64,000 nucleotides of DNA from Morganella morganii (GTDB lineage: Bacteria; Pseudomonadota; Gammaproteobacteria; Enterobacterales; Enterobacteriaceae). A model generated the notes under the pieces. That model saw only the letters and a list, made by a program, of their open reading frames with translations. It was not told where the DNA came from and did no database searches. The stretch is from assembly GCF_019243775.1 (NCBI RefSeq), contig NZ_CP069157.1, positions 3,750,729-3,814,728 of the forward strand, given 5' to 3'. Shown in pieces: positions 20,008-30,689 of this stretch (position 1 is its first letter; each line of letters opens with the position of its first letter). The position numbers and the translations under genes are program-made.

Positions 20008-20817
20008 TCAGTGCTGACAGGCGGGGCAGAAAAACGTGCTCCGCTGACCGACTTTCACCACTTCAATCTTCTGTCCGCAGTTTGCACAGCACTCTCCCTG
20101 TTTTCCGTACACAAACAGTTCCTGAGCAAAATAACCGGGTTTTCCGTCCGACTGTAAAAAATCTTTCAGCGTGGTACCACCCTGTCTGATGGATTCCGTC
20201 AGCACCTGCTTTATGGTGGCAACCAGGCGGGCAACCTCATCTTCAGTCAGATCTTTGGCAGGACGCAACGGATGAATGCGGGATAAAAAGAGGGATTCAT
20301 TAGCATAAATATTCCCCACCCCCACCACAATTTTATTATCCATCAGCCAGCTTTTGACTGGTGTGTTTCGTTTGCGGGATTTGGCGAACAGATACGCGGC
20401 GTCAAAATCATCACTCAGCGGCTCCGGCCCCAAATTCGCCAGTACCGGACAGGTTGCCAGATCATCTGCCCACAACCAGGCACCAAAACGGCGCGGGTCG
20501 GTATAGCGCAGAATTTTACCGTCACCGAGCACCATATCCACATGGTCGTGTTTCTCTTCCGGCGTTTCTTCCAAAAGAATACGTAAACTGCCGGACATTC
20601 CCAGATGAATGATAATCCACCCTTCCGGCAACTCAATCAGCAGATATTTCGCACGGCGCTGCACACTGAGCACCGGCCGGTCACTCAGGCGCTCAATCTG
20701 CTCTGACACCGGCCAGCGCAGCCGCCGGTTCCGGACTTCAACATAACGCACTGTATTACCGACCAGATGCGGCTCAATGCCGCGCCGGCTGGTTTCGACC
20801 TCGGGTAATTCCGGCAC
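20008..20817 (-). CDS. mutM: Formamidopyrimidine-DNA glycosylase MutM (Fpg)
   Basis: MutM excises 8-oxoguanine and nicks the abasic site. The GTG at 20817 follows GAGGAGG and gives 269 residues, the E. coli length, with the catalytic proline at position 2 and [17 protein letters not shown] at the N-terminus. The C-terminal zinc finger is present ([11 protein letters not shown] to FFCPACQH). Longer readings would bury the catalytic proline and are excluded. The gene is separated from waaL by only ten bases. Confidence 0.97.
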   Translation of the reverse strand: MPELPEVETSRRGIEPHLVGNTVRYVEVRNRRLRWPVSEQIERLSDRPVLSVQRRAKYLLIELPEGWIIIHLGMSGSLRILLEETPEEKHDHVDMVLGDGKILRYTDPRRFGAWLWADDLATCPVLANLGPEPLSDDFDAAYLFAKSRKRNTPVKSWLMDNKIVVGVGNIYANESLFLSRIHPLRPAKDLTEDEVARLVATIKQVLTESIRQGGTTLKDFLQSDGKPGYFAQELFVYGKQGECCANCGQKIEVVKVGQRSTFFCPACQH

Positions 20818-20827
20818 AGATACCTCC

Positions 20828-22078
20828 TCAGCGATCAATCGGCAGCGGCTGTTCTGCGGTATCTTCTTTACCGCCGGTCACCAGGGCCACTGCAATACAC
20901 AGGAGATAAACAGTAATACTCTCACGACTGAAGAACAAGACATCTGTCAGACCATAACCGGCCAGGCATAATGTAATCATTATCAGCAATACGTTCTTAT
21001 TACGAATACCGGCATACAACAGAGAGAGATAAATCAGCACCAGCAGCACACCACCGATAACCCCCTGCAATGACAACACCTCAATCAGTTCACTGTGCAG
21101 ATGTATCGTCAGGTAGACAGTGATTGAATCACTGATTGCACCGGCAGCTATTTTTTCTGAAATAAAATCATTACGGGCCTGAAAAGATTCCCCCATCGGG
21201 GCATGCTTAAACGCAGATAACCCTGCATACCACATGGTATAACGGTCACCCAGCGATCCCCCCGGCTTTGTCACATCATAACCCTGAGTTTCAGTGATTG
21301 CCTCATTAATACGGGATTTATATAAAAACTCATATGATGTACCGGCAAAAATTAGCAGAAGTACCACAACCATGCTTATTTTTTTTATATTCAGGCTCTT
21401 CCGGAAAACAATGACAGTATAAAAAACTGAAAGCAGAAGATAAATAGCTATTGCGGCACGGGTTTGTGTCAGAATAATAATCGCATTTGAAACAATCAGA
21501 TTAGTAAAAAATAATGAAATATTCAGTTTATTTTTCACCCGCGAACAAAAATGAAGGCTGACAAAAAATATCGCACTGATAAAGTATGCAGTTACTGTTG
21601 CCCGGTTTGTATCCAGCTCAACTCTGTCTTTATGCAAAACAAAGATATCATAAAGCGCATACAATAAAATATAGAGCGGTAATACCTTAATGACAGATGA
21701 AATATATTTGTTACTGAAAAAACACTTCAACTCATTTTTTAATAAAATACAAACACAAAAAATAAATGCTCCGAGTATGATTCTCGATGCTGTGGGAGAG
21801 TAGTTTTTATAAATACTCAACCCGTCATCATTCATCAGAAATGACCAGGCAACCCGGGAAATACCAAACAACAGGAACGATACTGCAACAAGCAACACAG
21901 CACGGTCACGGAAAAGTGACATTTTTTTGAAAAAGACCAGCCAGAGTGTCACGATAACAGATAAATAACTCAGTATAAAATAAGAGTCCCGTGACAAGGT
22001 ATCCACGAAAGAAGCAATAACCATTGAGAAAGTCATCAGCATACCAATGAGAATTGGTAATGTTCTGCTTGTGAACAT
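20828..22078 (-). CDS. waaL: O-antigen ligase WaaL
   Basis: WaaL joins undecaprenyl-PP-linked O antigen to lipid A-core in the periplasm. The 416-residue protein has about twelve membrane spans, a TQTRAA stretch (conserved arginine) in the middle, and a large periplasmic loop with [18 protein letters not shown] holding the conserved histidine. Both are signatures of the Wzy_C/WaaL family. It is more AT-rich than mutM and adjoins a glycosyltransferase gene with no spacer, so the pair looks like an exchanged LPS module. Confidence 0.88.
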   Translation of the reverse strand: MFTSRTLPILIGMLMTFSMVIASFVDTLSRDSYFILSYLSVIVTLWLVFFKKMSLFRDRAVLLVAVSFLLFGISRVAWSFLMNDDGLSIYKNYSPTASRIILGAFIFCVCILLKNELKCFFSNKYISSVIKVLPLYILLYALYDIFVLHKDRVELDTNRATVTAYFISAIFFVSLHFCSRVKNKLNISLFFTNLIVSNAIIILTQTRAAIAIYLLLSVFYTVIVFRKSLNIKKISMVVVLLLIFAGTSYEFLYKSRINEAITETQGYDVTKPGGSLGDRYTMWYAGLSAFKHAPMGESFQARNDFISEKIAAGAISDSITVYLTIHLHSELIEVLSLQGVIGGVLLVLIYLSLLYAGIRNKNVLLIMITLCLAGYGLTDVLFFSRESITVYLLCIAVALVTGGKEDTAEQPLPIDR

Positions 22079-23011
22079 TTAAAAAACTCCTGCTGATTTT
22101 ATTTTTAAAAACATAATTTTTCTGCTTAATCTTACTTTAGAGCTGAACAGAAAGCGGAATATTTTAATATTATTAAACCGATCCATAACAAAATGGGGAA
22201 GCTTACGTTTATTATTTCTTGATAAATAATCAGAACATACTTTAACGAACAACCCTTCAAACATCACTTTTTCATTTTTATTTTTTACAAAGAAGCTTTC
22301 CATTGATAAAACAATTTGCAGGAAAAGAACGGTTTTATTCATACTTTTCTCTGTGGATAAGCTGCCGCGATGTTTATAGTAGCAATAAATCTGAGTATCT
22401 GTGATCAGAATATTCTGAGCAGCGCAAATAACATTTGCTGTAATAACCACATCTTCATAGCAATAAATTTCAGGGAACATATCATCTGTCAGGATATCCC
22501 TGCGGATAAACCGGCCGAGTAAATGACCTTTTACCGTCTTATGTTCCAGATAGAGTTCTTTTAACCTGTCCTGAGTGATTGATACTACAGGTTTATCCTC
22601 AATTTCTAATACCGGATTACGATCATGATGTTCATCCAGACGGGTTATCAGCAGATCAAACGGATGCTCCCGCATAATGTCCATAACCCGGCTCAGTGCA
22701 CCATTTTTCAGCATATCATCACTGTCTAACGCTGTGATATATTCGCCGCGGGATAATGAATATGCATAATGGCGGACTTTCCCGACATTAGAAAAGTTAA
22801 CTGTTTCAACGACTTTAATAAAGTTTCGTGGCTGATAATGGTTGATAAGATCCAGCGATTTATCGGTGGAGCCATCATTAATAATGATCGCTTCAACCTG
22901 CTCCGGAGAACCATTCTCATTCAGGGCATTATCCAGACTCTCTAACGCGGCCAAGATTGATGACTCCGCATTATGTACTGCAATCATGACCGAAATAACC
23001 GGGTTACTCAT
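22079..23011 (-). CDS. Family 2 glycosyltransferase (LPS/core)
   Basis: A 310-residue GT2 glycosyltransferase: VMIAVHNAESSILAALESL at the N-terminus, INDGSTDKSL near residue 50 and the metal-binding ALDSDDML near 95-100. The C-terminal third is basic, suggesting membrane association. I prefer ATG 23011 (GGAATATGAT upstream) over the ATG 15 bases earlier. It directly precedes waaL with no spacer, so outer-core extension is likely; donor and acceptor are unknown. Confidence 0.82.
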   Translation of the reverse strand: MSNPVISVMIAVHNAESSILAALESLDNALNENGSPEQVEAIIINDGSTDKSLDLINHYQPRNFIKVVETVNFSNVGKVRHYAYSLSRGEYITALDSDDMLKNGALSRVMDIMREHPFDLLITRLDEHHDRNPVLEIEDKPVVSITQDRLKELYLEHKTVKGHLLGRFIRRDILTDDMFPEIYCYEDVVITANVICAAQNILITDTQIYCYYKHRGSLSTEKSMNKTVLFLQIVLSMESFFVKNKNEKVMFEGLFVKVCSDYLSRNNKRKLPHFVMDRFNNIKIFRFLFSSKVRLSRKIMFLKIKSAGVF

Positions 23012-23441
23012 ATCATATTCCAACATTCGTTTTTATCTGCGAAGTAAACTGATTCAGATTCTGGCTGTCACTGGCACGCCAACTCAGTAATCATATAAAA
23101 ACTATATAAAAATAATAAATAAATCAGCCGTTATAGTTGTATGTTCTGATAAAACAATAGTACCCGTAAATGATACAACAATCTGAATATTTTAATACTC
23201 TTACAATCAGTATTTAAGATAAGTATCCGATTTATCTGCCATTTTATCTCCAATTAACGTTTGGAAAGATATCGTTTTATATAAAAACACCAATAATTTA
23301 TAAAATAGCAATATATTATATCAACTAACCCAGAGAGTGAAAACAGATGACAATATTACCCTCTGTCAATCAAGCGTTCACCTGTAAACAGGCAATAAAA
23401 AACCCGGCCGAGGCCGGGTTTTTTCAATCAGGAAGCAGAAA
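23012..23441. other. AT-rich intergenic region, GT2 gene to rpmG
   Basis: About 400 AT-rich bases upstream of the waaL-linked glycosyltransferase gene. They hold its promoter (not resolved) and, at the right-hand end, the rpmG terminator. An open frame at 23347-23550 lies antisense to rpmG and is not credible as a gene. Confidence 0.6.
23397..23424 (-). terminator. rpmBG terminator
   Basis: A6 CCCGGCC ga GGCCGGG T6: a strong GC hairpin with U tail just downstream of rpmG. The A run on the other side makes it potentially bidirectional. Confidence 0.9.
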
Positions 23442-23612
<171 letters not shown>

Positions 23613-23620
23613 TCAGCTCC

Positions 23621-23878
<258 letters not shown>

Positions 23879-24104
23879 TCAGCTCGAGCTTTGTATTGGG
23901 TGAGGCTGCCTCGTCAGGCTTAGGAGCCCATCTCAGCTTACTTTTGACTCGCCGGGAAATTGCTCTGTCAACCAGCAAAAATATGCTGAGATAGGCTCTT
24001 CTCGCCAAACCCAAGATCCTCAAAGGTGGCGTAGTATACGCTTTCCGGCGCAAACGCTCAAGACCCGAACAGTAAAGATCGTGTGTTTCTGCGAAAAAAA
24101 CTGC

Positions 24105-24779
24105 TCAGATCAGCTCGTGTTCTGCAAACGAAAACATATTGAATTTCCCGATAATCAGGTGATCCAACACGTTAATCCCCACCAACTCACATGCCTGAAC
24201 AATTTTTTTTGTCAGCAGACGGTCAGCCCGGCTGGGGTTTTCGTTACCGGAGGGGTGATTATGCGCCAGAATCACAGAAACTGCATTCACTTTGAGCGCC
24301 AGGCGCAAAATCTCTCTGGGATGTACTTCCACACAGTTTACCGTCCCTGAAAACATCTCCTCGTAACGTATAAGTTGGTTCTGATTATTGAGAAAAAGTA
24401 CTGCAAAGACTTCCCGCTCCTGCCCGGCCATCCGCTGGTTAAGATACGCCTTTACAGTACAGGCACTGCTGAGAAATTGCGTTTCCTGAAACTGACTGCT
24501 GAAATAGCGCCTGGACAACTCGACAATCGCCTGCATCTGGCAAAACTTACTGTCCCCTATCCCGGGCAGAGGCTTAAACTCCTCATACCCTGCTGTCAGC
24601 AACCGGTGCAGTGACCCGAAGACGTCCAGCAGATACTCCGCAAACTGCCGCACCGGCCGCTCACGGGTACCGGTACGCAAAAAAATAGCCAGCAGTTCTG
24701 AATCACTCAGAACAGATGCCCCGTAAGCAATCAGTTTTTCTCTCGGCATCAGTGCCGTATTTCCGGTTATGTTATCCAT
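24105..24779 (-). CDS. radC: RadC/YicR family JAB-domain protein
   Basis: A 224-residue protein with an N-terminal helix-hairpin-helix-like region (ELLAIFLRTGTRERPV, LPGIGDSKFCQMQAI) and a C-terminal JAB1/MPN metalloprotease-like domain with the metal motif SVILAHNHPSGNENPSRAD. Its place between coaBC and rpmB is the standard enterobacterial one. Despite the name, a role in recombinational repair is not supported for the E. coli protein; the biochemical function is unknown. Confidence 0.93.
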   Translation of the reverse strand: MDNITGNTALMPREKLIAYGASVLSDSELLAIFLRTGTRERPVRQFAEYLLDVFGSLHRLLTAGYEEFKPLPGIGDSKFCQMQAIVELSRRYFSSQFQETQFLSSACTVKAYLNQRMAGQEREVFAVLFLNNQNQLIRYEEMFSGTVNCVEVHPREILRLALKVNAVSVILAHNHPSGNENPSRADRLLTKKIVQACELVGINVLDHLIIGKFNMFSFAEHELI

Positions 24780-24975
24780 TTTTCCCCCGCCGTTTTCTCT
24801 GCTTTACCGGAAAAAGTATGTCAGTACCGGCGGTTTTTTCGCATAAAACACGCCATTTTTGCGAGACGCGCCGAAGAAAAAACATTATTTAGCTGGATAA
24901 ATACACAGCACCCTACCTATACGGCGGTGTTGTGGTAAAATCGCGTATCTCCGAAAAATAACTGGATAAAACACA

Positions 24976-26190
24976 ATGTCCGAACTGACAGGAAAACAGA
25001 TAGTTCTGGGTATCAGTGGTGGTATCGCAGCCTATAAAGCCCCTGAGATTGTCCGCCGTCTGCGTGACCGGGGTGCGGTTGTCCGTGTCGCCATGACACC
25101 TGCGGCAACCGCATTTATCACCCCGCTGACACTCCAGGCCGTTTCCGGCTTCCCGGTGGCCGAAAGCGTTCTTGACCCGGCTGCAGAAGCGGCAATGGGT
25201 CATATTGAGCTGGGGAAATGGGCGGATCTCATTATTCTCGCGCCCGCCACGGCTGACCTGATTGCCCGCCTGAGCGCCGGCATGGCAAATGACCTGGTCA
25301 CCACTATCTGCCTGGCATCTGATGCCACTATTGCCGTTTCACCGGCCATGAACCAGCAGATGTACCGCGCACAGACCACTCAGGAAAATCTCGCGCACCT
25401 GGAACAGCTCGGTTTTGCGGTCTGGGGACCGGACAGCGGCAGCCAGGCCTGCGGTGATGTTGGTCCGGGACGCATGCTGGATCCGTCAGAGATAGTCTCA
25501 CGGGCAGAACAGCACTTCCGTAAAAAACAGGATATGTCCGGCATCCGTCTGGCCATTACCGCCGGGCCGACGCGCGAAGCACTCGACCCGGTGCGTTTTA
25601 TCAGCAATCACAGCTCCGGCAAAATGGGTTTTGCCATTGCAGCGGCTGCCGCAGCACGCGGCGCGGATGTCACACTGATTGCCGGGCCTGTCACACTACC
25701 GACACCAGCGGGTGTTAAACGTATTGATGTCAGCAGTGCCTGTGAAATGAATGATGCCGCACAGAAAACAGCCCCGCAGCAGGATATTTTTATCGGCTGT
25801 GCTGCCGTCGCGGATTACCGCGCCAAAGCGGTTGCGCCTGAGAAAATTAAAAAACAGGGCGACGAAATCACCTTCACGATGGTGAAAAATCCGGATGTGA
25901 TCGCCGGTGTCGGTGCACTGGAAAAAAACCGGCCATTTGTGATTGGATTTGCAGCTGAAACCCAAAATGTGGAAGAATACGCGCGCGGCAAGTTGGTGAA
26001 AAAGCAGCTCGATATGATTTGCGCCAATGACGTTTCTGTTGAAAACCAAGGCTTTAACAGTGATAACAATGCCCTGCATCTGTACTGGCATACCGGCGAT
26101 ATCAGCTTACCGAACATGAGCAAATCCGAGCTCAGCCACCATTTACTGGACGAAATACTGAAACACTATGACCAAAAAAATCGACATTAA
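24976..26190 (+). CDS. coaBC: Bifunctional CoaBC (PPC synthetase/decarboxylase)
   Basis: CoaBC carries out two steps of coenzyme A synthesis: condensation of phosphopantothenate with cysteine and FMN-dependent decarboxylation. The 404 residues have the N-terminal flavoprotein decarboxylase ([16 protein letters not shown], the histidine of [19 protein letters not shown] and the cysteine of [13 protein letters not shown]) and the C-terminal synthetase ([18 protein letters not shown]). It overlaps dut by 23 bases, the conserved dfp-dut arrangement. Confidence 0.97.
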   Translation: MSELTGKQIVLGISGGIAAYKAPEIVRRLRDRGAVVRVAMTPAATAFITPLTLQAVSGFPVAESVLDPAAEAAMGHIELGKWADLIILAPATADLIARLSAGMANDLVTTICLASDATIAVSPAMNQQMYRAQTTQENLAHLEQLGFAVWGPDSGSQACGDVGPGRMLDPSEIVSRAEQHFRKKQDMSGIRLAITAGPTREALDPVRFISNHSSGKMGFAIAAAAAARGADVTLIAGPVTLPTPAGVKRIDVSSACEMNDAAQKTAPQQDIFIGCAAVADYRAKAVAPEKIKKQGDEITFTMVKNPDVIAGVGALEKNRPFVIGFAAETQNVEEYARGKLVKKQLDMICANDVSVENQGFNSDNNALHLYWHTGDISLPNMSKSELSHHLLDEILKHYDQKNRH

Positions 26191-26626
26191 GATTCTTGAT
26201 CCGCGCATCGGCGGGGAATTTCCGTTACCGGCCTACGCCACGCCGGGTTCTGCGGGTCTGGACTTACGTGCCTGCCTGGATGAAGCCACTGAACTGAAGC
26301 CGGGCCAGACACTGTTACTGCCGACCGGCCTTGCCGTCCATATTGCAGACCCGTCCCTGGCGGCAATGGTACTGCCGCGTTCCGGCCTCGGCCACAAACA
26401 TGGCGTGGTTCTCGGCAACCTGGTGGGCTTAATCGACTCTGATTATCAGGGACAACTGATGGTATCCGTCTGGAACCGTGGCGACACCACCTTCACGATT
26501 GAACCGGGCGAACGTATCGCACAGATGATTATCGTTCCTGTTGTTCAGGCTGAATTCAATATTGTTGAAGAATTTACCGAAAGCGAGCGCGGAGCCGGCG
26601 GATTTGGCCATTCAGGCCGTCAATAA
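26168..26626 (+). CDS. dut: dUTP diphosphatase Dut
   Basis: Dut hydrolyses dUTP to dUMP, keeping uracil out of DNA and feeding dTMP synthesis. The 152-residue trimeric dUTPase shows its five motifs, including [35 protein letters not shown] and the C-terminal [10 protein letters not shown]. It overlaps coaBC and precedes slmA by about 100 bases. Confidence 0.97.
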   Translation: MTKKIDIKILDPRIGGEFPLPAYATPGSAGLDLRACLDEATELKPGQTLLLPTGLAVHIADPSLAAMVLPRSGLGHKHGVVLGNLVGLIDSDYQGQLMVSVWNRGDTTFTIEPGERIAQMIIVPVVQAEFNIVEEFTESERGAGGFGHSGRQ

Positions 26627-26730
26627 TACTAATAACGCCGTTATTTCCGTCGCTTTTCTGACAGCAGTACTGGTGTACGGCTGTCAGTCGGCAGATTTGT
26701 TTTTGCGTTAACGCAGGGGTTTTATCTGAC

Positions 26731-27324
26731 ATGGCAGAAAGTACAAAAAAGAAGAACAGGCGCGAGGAGATCCTGCAGGCGCTTGCGCTGATGCTTGAGT
26801 CCAGTGACGGCAGTCAGCGTATAACAACCGCCAAACTTGCCGCCAGTGTGGGTGTTTCAGAAGCAGCGCTCTATCGTCATTTTTCCAGCAAAACAAAAAT
26901 GTTCGACAGCCTGATCGTATTTATTGAGGACTCACTGATTTCGCGGATAAACCTCATCCTTCAGGATGAAAAAGAGACTATCTCGCGGATAAAACTGATT
27001 CTGATGCTGATTCTGGGATTCTCGGAAAAGAACCCCGGCCTGACCCGTATCATGACCGGTCACGCACTGATGTTTGAGCAGGATAAATTACAGAGCAGAA
27101 TTAATCAGTTGTATGAACGAATCGAAGCTCAGTTGCGTCAGGTCTTAAAAGAAAAGCGGATCCGTGACGGCAGCGGTTTTACTTATGACGAAAGCCTGTT
27201 AGCATCTCAGTTGCTCGCCTTTTGCGAAGGCATGCTGTCCCGTTTTGTACGCTCAGAATTTAAGTACCGGCCAACACAGGAATTTGAAGCCCGCTGGCCG
27301 CTGATCCTTGCACAACTTCAGTAA
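26731..27324 (+). CDS. slmA: Nucleoid occlusion factor SlmA
   Basis: SlmA binds specific chromosomal sites and blocks FtsZ ring assembly over the nucleoid. It is a 197-residue TetR-fold protein with an N-terminal HTH ([20 protein letters not shown]) and the helical dimer domain. Order coaBC-dut-slmA-pyrE is conserved in enterobacteria. A terminator hairpin follows. Confidence 0.96.
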   Translation: MAESTKKKNRREEILQALALMLESSDGSQRITTAKLAASVGVSEAALYRHFSSKTKMFDSLIVFIEDSLISRINLILQDEKETISRIKLILMLILGFSEKNPGLTRIMTGHALMFEQDKLQSRINQLYERIEAQLRQVLKEKRIRDGSGFTYDESLLASQLLAFCEGMLSRFVRSEFKYRPTQEFEARWPLILAQLQ

Positions 27325-27347
27325 TACCGTTTTTAGTTAAACTACTC

Positions 27348-27383
27348 ACCCCGCCCGTTTTATTGGGCGAGGGCTTTTTTTTT
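27348..27383 (+). terminator. slmA terminator
   Basis: CCCCGCCC, a short T-rich loop and GGGCGAGGG, followed by nine T. The stem has a small bulge. It lies between convergent slmA and pyrE. Confidence 0.75.
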
Positions 27384-27397
27384 GCCTGCTGTCCGGC

Positions 27398-28045
27398 TCA
27401 GATCTCAATCCCGTACTGCTCACGGTAAGCCCGTACAGCCTGTAAATGGCTGTCCATCTGCGGATCTTCCGCCAGATAGCTGATTAAATCATTCAGTGTG
27501 ATAATGGAAAATACCTGACAACCGTAATCGCGCTCCACTTCCTGGACGGCGGATAACTCGCCTTTGCCTTTTTCCTGACGATCAAGACTCAGCATCACAC
27601 CGGTAAGCGAAGCATTGTTTTGTCTGATGATTTCCATCGACTCACGGATCGCCGTTCCGGCGGTGATCACATCATCCACCACCACAATCCGTCCGCTCAG
27701 CGGGCTGCCGACCAATGTTCCGCCTTCCCCGTGATCTTTGGCTTCCTTACGGTTAAAACAGTACGGCATATCAAGATCATGATGCTCGGCCAGTGCGACG
27801 GCTGTCGTCGTTGCAATCGGAATACCCTTGTAGGCAGGCCCGAACAGGACATCATACTGTACGCCGCTGTCGCATAATGCTGCCGCATAAAAGCGTCCGA
27901 GCAGTGCCAAATCCCGCCCTGTATTGAATAACCCGGCATTGAAGAAATACGGGCTTTTCCGGCCGGATTTCAGCGTAAATTCACCAAATTTCAGTACCTG
28001 TTTTTTCATCGCAAGTTCAATAAATTCGCGCTGATAAGCTTTCAT
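27398..28045 (-). CDS. pyrE: Orotate phosphoribosyltransferase PyrE
   Basis: PyrE makes orotidine 5'-phosphate from orotate and PRPP in pyrimidine synthesis. The 215-residue protein has the PRPP-binding loop [16 protein letters not shown] and the N-terminal [18 protein letters not shown]. It lies downstream of rph across an attenuator, so its expression should rise when UTP is low. Confidence 0.97.
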   Translation of the reverse strand: MKAYQREFIELAMKKQVLKFGEFTLKSGRKSPYFFNAGLFNTGRDLALLGRFYAAALCDSGVQYDVLFGPAYKGIPIATTTAVALAEHHDLDMPYCFNRKEAKDHGEGGTLVGSPLSGRIVVVDDVITAGTAIRESMEIIRQNNASLTGVMLSLDRQEKGKGELSAVQEVERDYGCQVFSIITLNDLISYLAEDPQMDSHLQAVRAYREQYGIEI

Positions 28046-28095
28046 CGGGATCTCCTGATTCTGATTGACGGATAACGTGCCTGAATCACAGGCAT

Positions 28096-28120
28096 AAAAA
28101 AGGCGACTATCACGTCGCCT
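28096..28120 (-). promoter_or_regulatory. pyrE attenuator (rho-independent hairpin)
   Basis: On the minus strand, AGGCGAC, a short loop and GTCGCCT followed by a U run form an intrinsic terminator between rph and pyrE. It begins only five bases after the rph stop codon (28126-28128). That is the E. coli rph-pyrE arrangement, in which a ribosome closely following RNA polymerase disrupts the hairpin when UTP is scarce. Confidence 0.85.
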
Positions 28121-28125
28121 TCTGA

Positions 28126-28854
28126 TTAATTTTCTAATGCCGCCTTCTGAGCGGAGAAAATGGTTTCCAGCCCGCCTCTTGCGAGGGCCAGTAACGACAA
28201 CAACTCATCATGACTGAACGGCGCACCTTCTGCCGTACCCTGGACTTCAATCATCCGTCCGTCATCAATCATGACCACATTCATATCGGTTTCTGCCGCA
28301 GAATCCTCGACATATTCCAGATCACAACGCGGCTCGCCGTCCACGATACCGACAGAAACGGCGGCAACCATGGATTTCAGCGGGCTGGCTTTCAGCTGAC
28401 CTTTCGCGACCATCTGATTCAGGGCATCAGCCAGTGCCACACAGGCGCCACTGATCGCAGCGGTACGGGTACCGCCGTCAGCCTGGATAACATCACAGTC
28501 GAGGGTGATGGTGAACTCGCCCAGTTTGGTCAGATCAACCGCAGCACGCAGTGAACGTGCGATCAGGCGCTGGATTTCCATTGTGCGGCCGGTCTGTTTG
28601 CCACGGGCGGCCTCGCGGGCATTACGGGAATTGGTTGCGCGCGGCAGCATGCCGTATTCGGCTGTGATCCAGCCCTGTCCCTGACCTTTCAGGAAACGCG
28701 GTACACCTTCTTCAACGGAGGCATTACATAACACTTTAGTGTCACCGAACTCGACCAGCACAGAGCCTTCGGCATGTTTGGTATAATGACGGGTGATAGT
28801 AATAGGACGCACCTGGTCTGTTCCCCGGCCAGCGGGACGTGATGACTGACTCAT
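28126..28854 (-). CDS. rph: Ribonuclease PH
   Basis: RNase PH trims tRNA 3' ends by phosphorolysis. The 242-residue protein carries [13 protein letters not shown], the phosphate-binding region [16 protein letters not shown] and [16 protein letters not shown]. It is full length through the final KAALEN, unlike the frameshifted rph of E. coli K-12, so translation reaches the pyrE attenuator as required. Confidence 0.97.
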   Translation of the reverse strand: MSQSSRPAGRGTDQVRPITITRHYTKHAEGSVLVEFGDTKVLCNASVEEGVPRFLKGQGQGWITAEYGMLPRATNSRNAREAARGKQTGRTMEIQRLIARSLRAAVDLTKLGEFTITLDCDVIQADGGTRTAAISGACVALADALNQMVAKGQLKASPLKSMVAAVSVGIVDGEPRCDLEYVEDSAAETDMNVVMIDDGRMIEVQGTAEGAPFSHDELLSLLALARGGLETIFSAQKAALEN

Positions 28855-28978
28855 AGTGATTCTCCGGTTCAGTTAACTGTTGGGGGCGCATTATACGGCT
28901 TAAACCGGTGAATGCCTATGCCTTAACACCATAACAGCGCTATAATCAGAGCAATAAATCCATCACAGGACAGATATC

Positions 28979-29842
28979 ATGATCCGTAGTATGACCGCGT
29001 TTGCCCGTCAGGAAGTCAAACGCCCGTGGGGCACTGCCGCATGGGAACTCCGCTCTGTTAACCAGCGCTACCTTGAAACCTACATCCGCCTGCCGGAACA
29101 GCTCCGCAGCCTGGAGCCGGTGATCCGCGAGCGTCTGCGTCAGCGTCTGACCCGTGGTAAAGTTGAGTGTAACCTCCGCTTTGACCTGAGCAGTAACGCG
29201 CAAAGCGGGCTGAATATGAATGAAGACCTGGCAAAACAGCTGGTTGCTGCCGCAAACTGGGTTAAAAACTACAGTCACGAAGGGGAAATCAATCCGCTGG
29301 AAATTCTGCGCTGGCCGGGTGTGATGTCCGCACAGGAGCAGGATCTGGACACCATCAGTGAAGAACTGCTGGCCGCTCTCGATAACACCATCACCGCCTT
29401 TATCGATGCCCGCGAACGTGAAGGTGCGGCACTGAAGACCTTAATCGAACAGCGCCTCGACGGTGTAACCGAAGAAGTCCGCAAAGTCCGTGCACAGATG
29501 CCGGATATCCTGTTATGGCAGCGTGAGCGCCTGCAGAGCAAACTGGATGACGCACAGATTCAGGTCGATCCGAACCGCCTCGAGCAGGAACTGATCCTGC
29601 TGGCACAGCGCATTGACGTGGCGGAAGAGTTAGATCGCCTCGATGCCCATGTGAAAGAAACCCATAATATCCTGAAGAAGAAAGAGGCCGTCGGCCGCCG
29701 TCTGGACTTTATGATGCAGGAGTTCAACCGCGAATCGAACACCCTCGCCTCAAAATCCATCAATGCCGATATCACCAGTTCAGCGATTGAACTGAAAGTG
29801 CTGATTGAGCAGATGCGTGAGCAAATTCAGAATATTGAGTAA
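28979..29842 (+). CDS. yicC: YicC family endoribonuclease
   Basis: A 287-residue YicC protein: MIRSMTAFARQEVKRPWGT at the start and the C-terminal DUF1732 region with EVDRL-like RIDVAEELDRLDAHV and RRLDFMMQEFNRESNTLASK. E. coli YicC is reported as an endoribonuclease that influences sRNA RyhB decay. It is divergent from rph, the usual order. Confidence 0.93.
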   Translation: MIRSMTAFARQEVKRPWGTAAWELRSVNQRYLETYIRLPEQLRSLEPVIRERLRQRLTRGKVECNLRFDLSSNAQSGLNMNEDLAKQLVAAANWVKNYSHEGEINPLEILRWPGVMSAQEQDLDTISEELLAALDNTITAFIDAREREGAALKTLIEQRLDGVTEEVRKVRAQMPDILLWQRERLQSKLDDAQIQVDPNRLEQELILLAQRIDVAEELDRLDAHVKETHNILKKKEAVGRRLDFMMQEFNRESNTLASKSINADITSSAIELKVLIEQMREQIQNIE

Positions 29843-29871
29843 CGCTTCACAGTAACTCAGTACACATCCAT

Positions 29872-29907
29872 AAGCCGGCTGATGCTCTGTATCCGCCGGT
29901 TTTTTTA
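29872..29907 (+). terminator. yicC terminator
   Basis: CCGGC, a 15-base loop and GCCGG followed by seven T, 30 bases after the yicC stop. The stem is short but the U tail is good. Confidence 0.65.
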
Positions 29908-29988
29908 TTGTCAGAACAATACTCAATGGTACTCATGAGGACAAAATGAACAGTACTAGGCACTCTCCGCAATATATTGAATTAATGG

Positions 29989-30315
29989 ATGTCATTGTTT
30001 CATACAAAAACTGAAACACGCCTGCTGCAGAAAATCCGCAGTGAAAAAATGTCAGATAAAGAAAAAGAAAACTTGTATAAAGAACTCACTGATGTTCAGA
30101 AAAACAGGAAATTTGGTAAATCAGTTACTGTCTTCAAAAAAGTGTGGAAAATCATGGTAGCGTATTCTTTCTTTGCCGTTTCTCTTATTGTTATAGTTGA
30201 TACTTATTGGGAAAATATCGTTAAACCACTTTTTTATCTTTTTCCGGGGGCTTTTCGTGGCGCCGGGTCTCGGTGCACTGCTCGCCGCGTCTGCCACGGC
30301 TTACGATATCGTTAA
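29989..30315 (+). CDS. Small membrane protein fused to a lysE remnant, unknown
   Basis: The frame encodes a lysine/glutamate-rich cytosolic stretch (KIRSEKMSDKEKENLYKELT) and one membrane helix (MVAYSFFAVSLIVIVD), then runs out of frame into the lysE remnant from about 30245. The last 20 or so residues are therefore junk. A better ribosome site (GAGGACAAA) precedes an ATG at 29946 in another frame. That reads 22 codons (NSTRHSPQYIELMDVIVSY) and stops at 30012-30014, so the gene may itself be frameshifted near 30000. Base composition is lower in GC than yicC. No function can be given. Confidence 0.35.
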   Translation: MSLFHTKTETRLLQKIRSEKMSDKEKENLYKELTDVQKNRKFGKSVTVFKKVWKIMVAYSFFAVSLIVIVDTYWENIVKPLFYLFPGAFRGAGSRCTARRVCHGLRYR

Positions 30316-30638
30316 ATGGTGCGGGGCACTTTATCTGCTCTGGCTGGGTATTCAGTTAATTCTGCACCCCCGTCAATCATTCAGTACAACACAAGGGGAT
30401 ATTTTATGTCTCTTTCCTGCCGCAGTTTATTCCTGCCGGACAGCCGCTGATAGCCCGGACATTTCTGCTCGTCACTATTCATGTGGTTATCGGTACGCTC
30501 TGGTCATTGACTCTGATTATGATGACCGGTTACGCCTCACGCCTGCTGAAATCACGGCGCTTTATCCGGTGGATGGATCGCCTGACCGGCGGACTTTTTA
30601 TGTTTTTTGCCGTGAAGCTGGCACTCAGTCACCGGTAA
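30245..30638 (+). pseudogene. LysE/RhtB amino acid exporter remnant
   Basis: Two pieces of a LysE/RhtB-family exporter are visible. An internal piece (VAPGLGALLAASATAYDIVK then CGALYLLWLGIQLILHP) is in one frame. A C-terminal piece (VSFLPQFIPAGQPLIARTF then WMDRLTGGLFMFFAVKLALS), starting near 30408, is in another and ends at the stop 30636-30638. The N-terminal third is missing, replaced by the unrelated AT-rich segment before 30245. The loop between the two pieces is shortened by about twenty residues. This is a decayed gene. Confidence 0.8.
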
Positions 30639-30689
30639 GTCCGTATACTGACAGCCCGCTGAGATAAGCGGGCTGTCAGGCTGTGCTGA

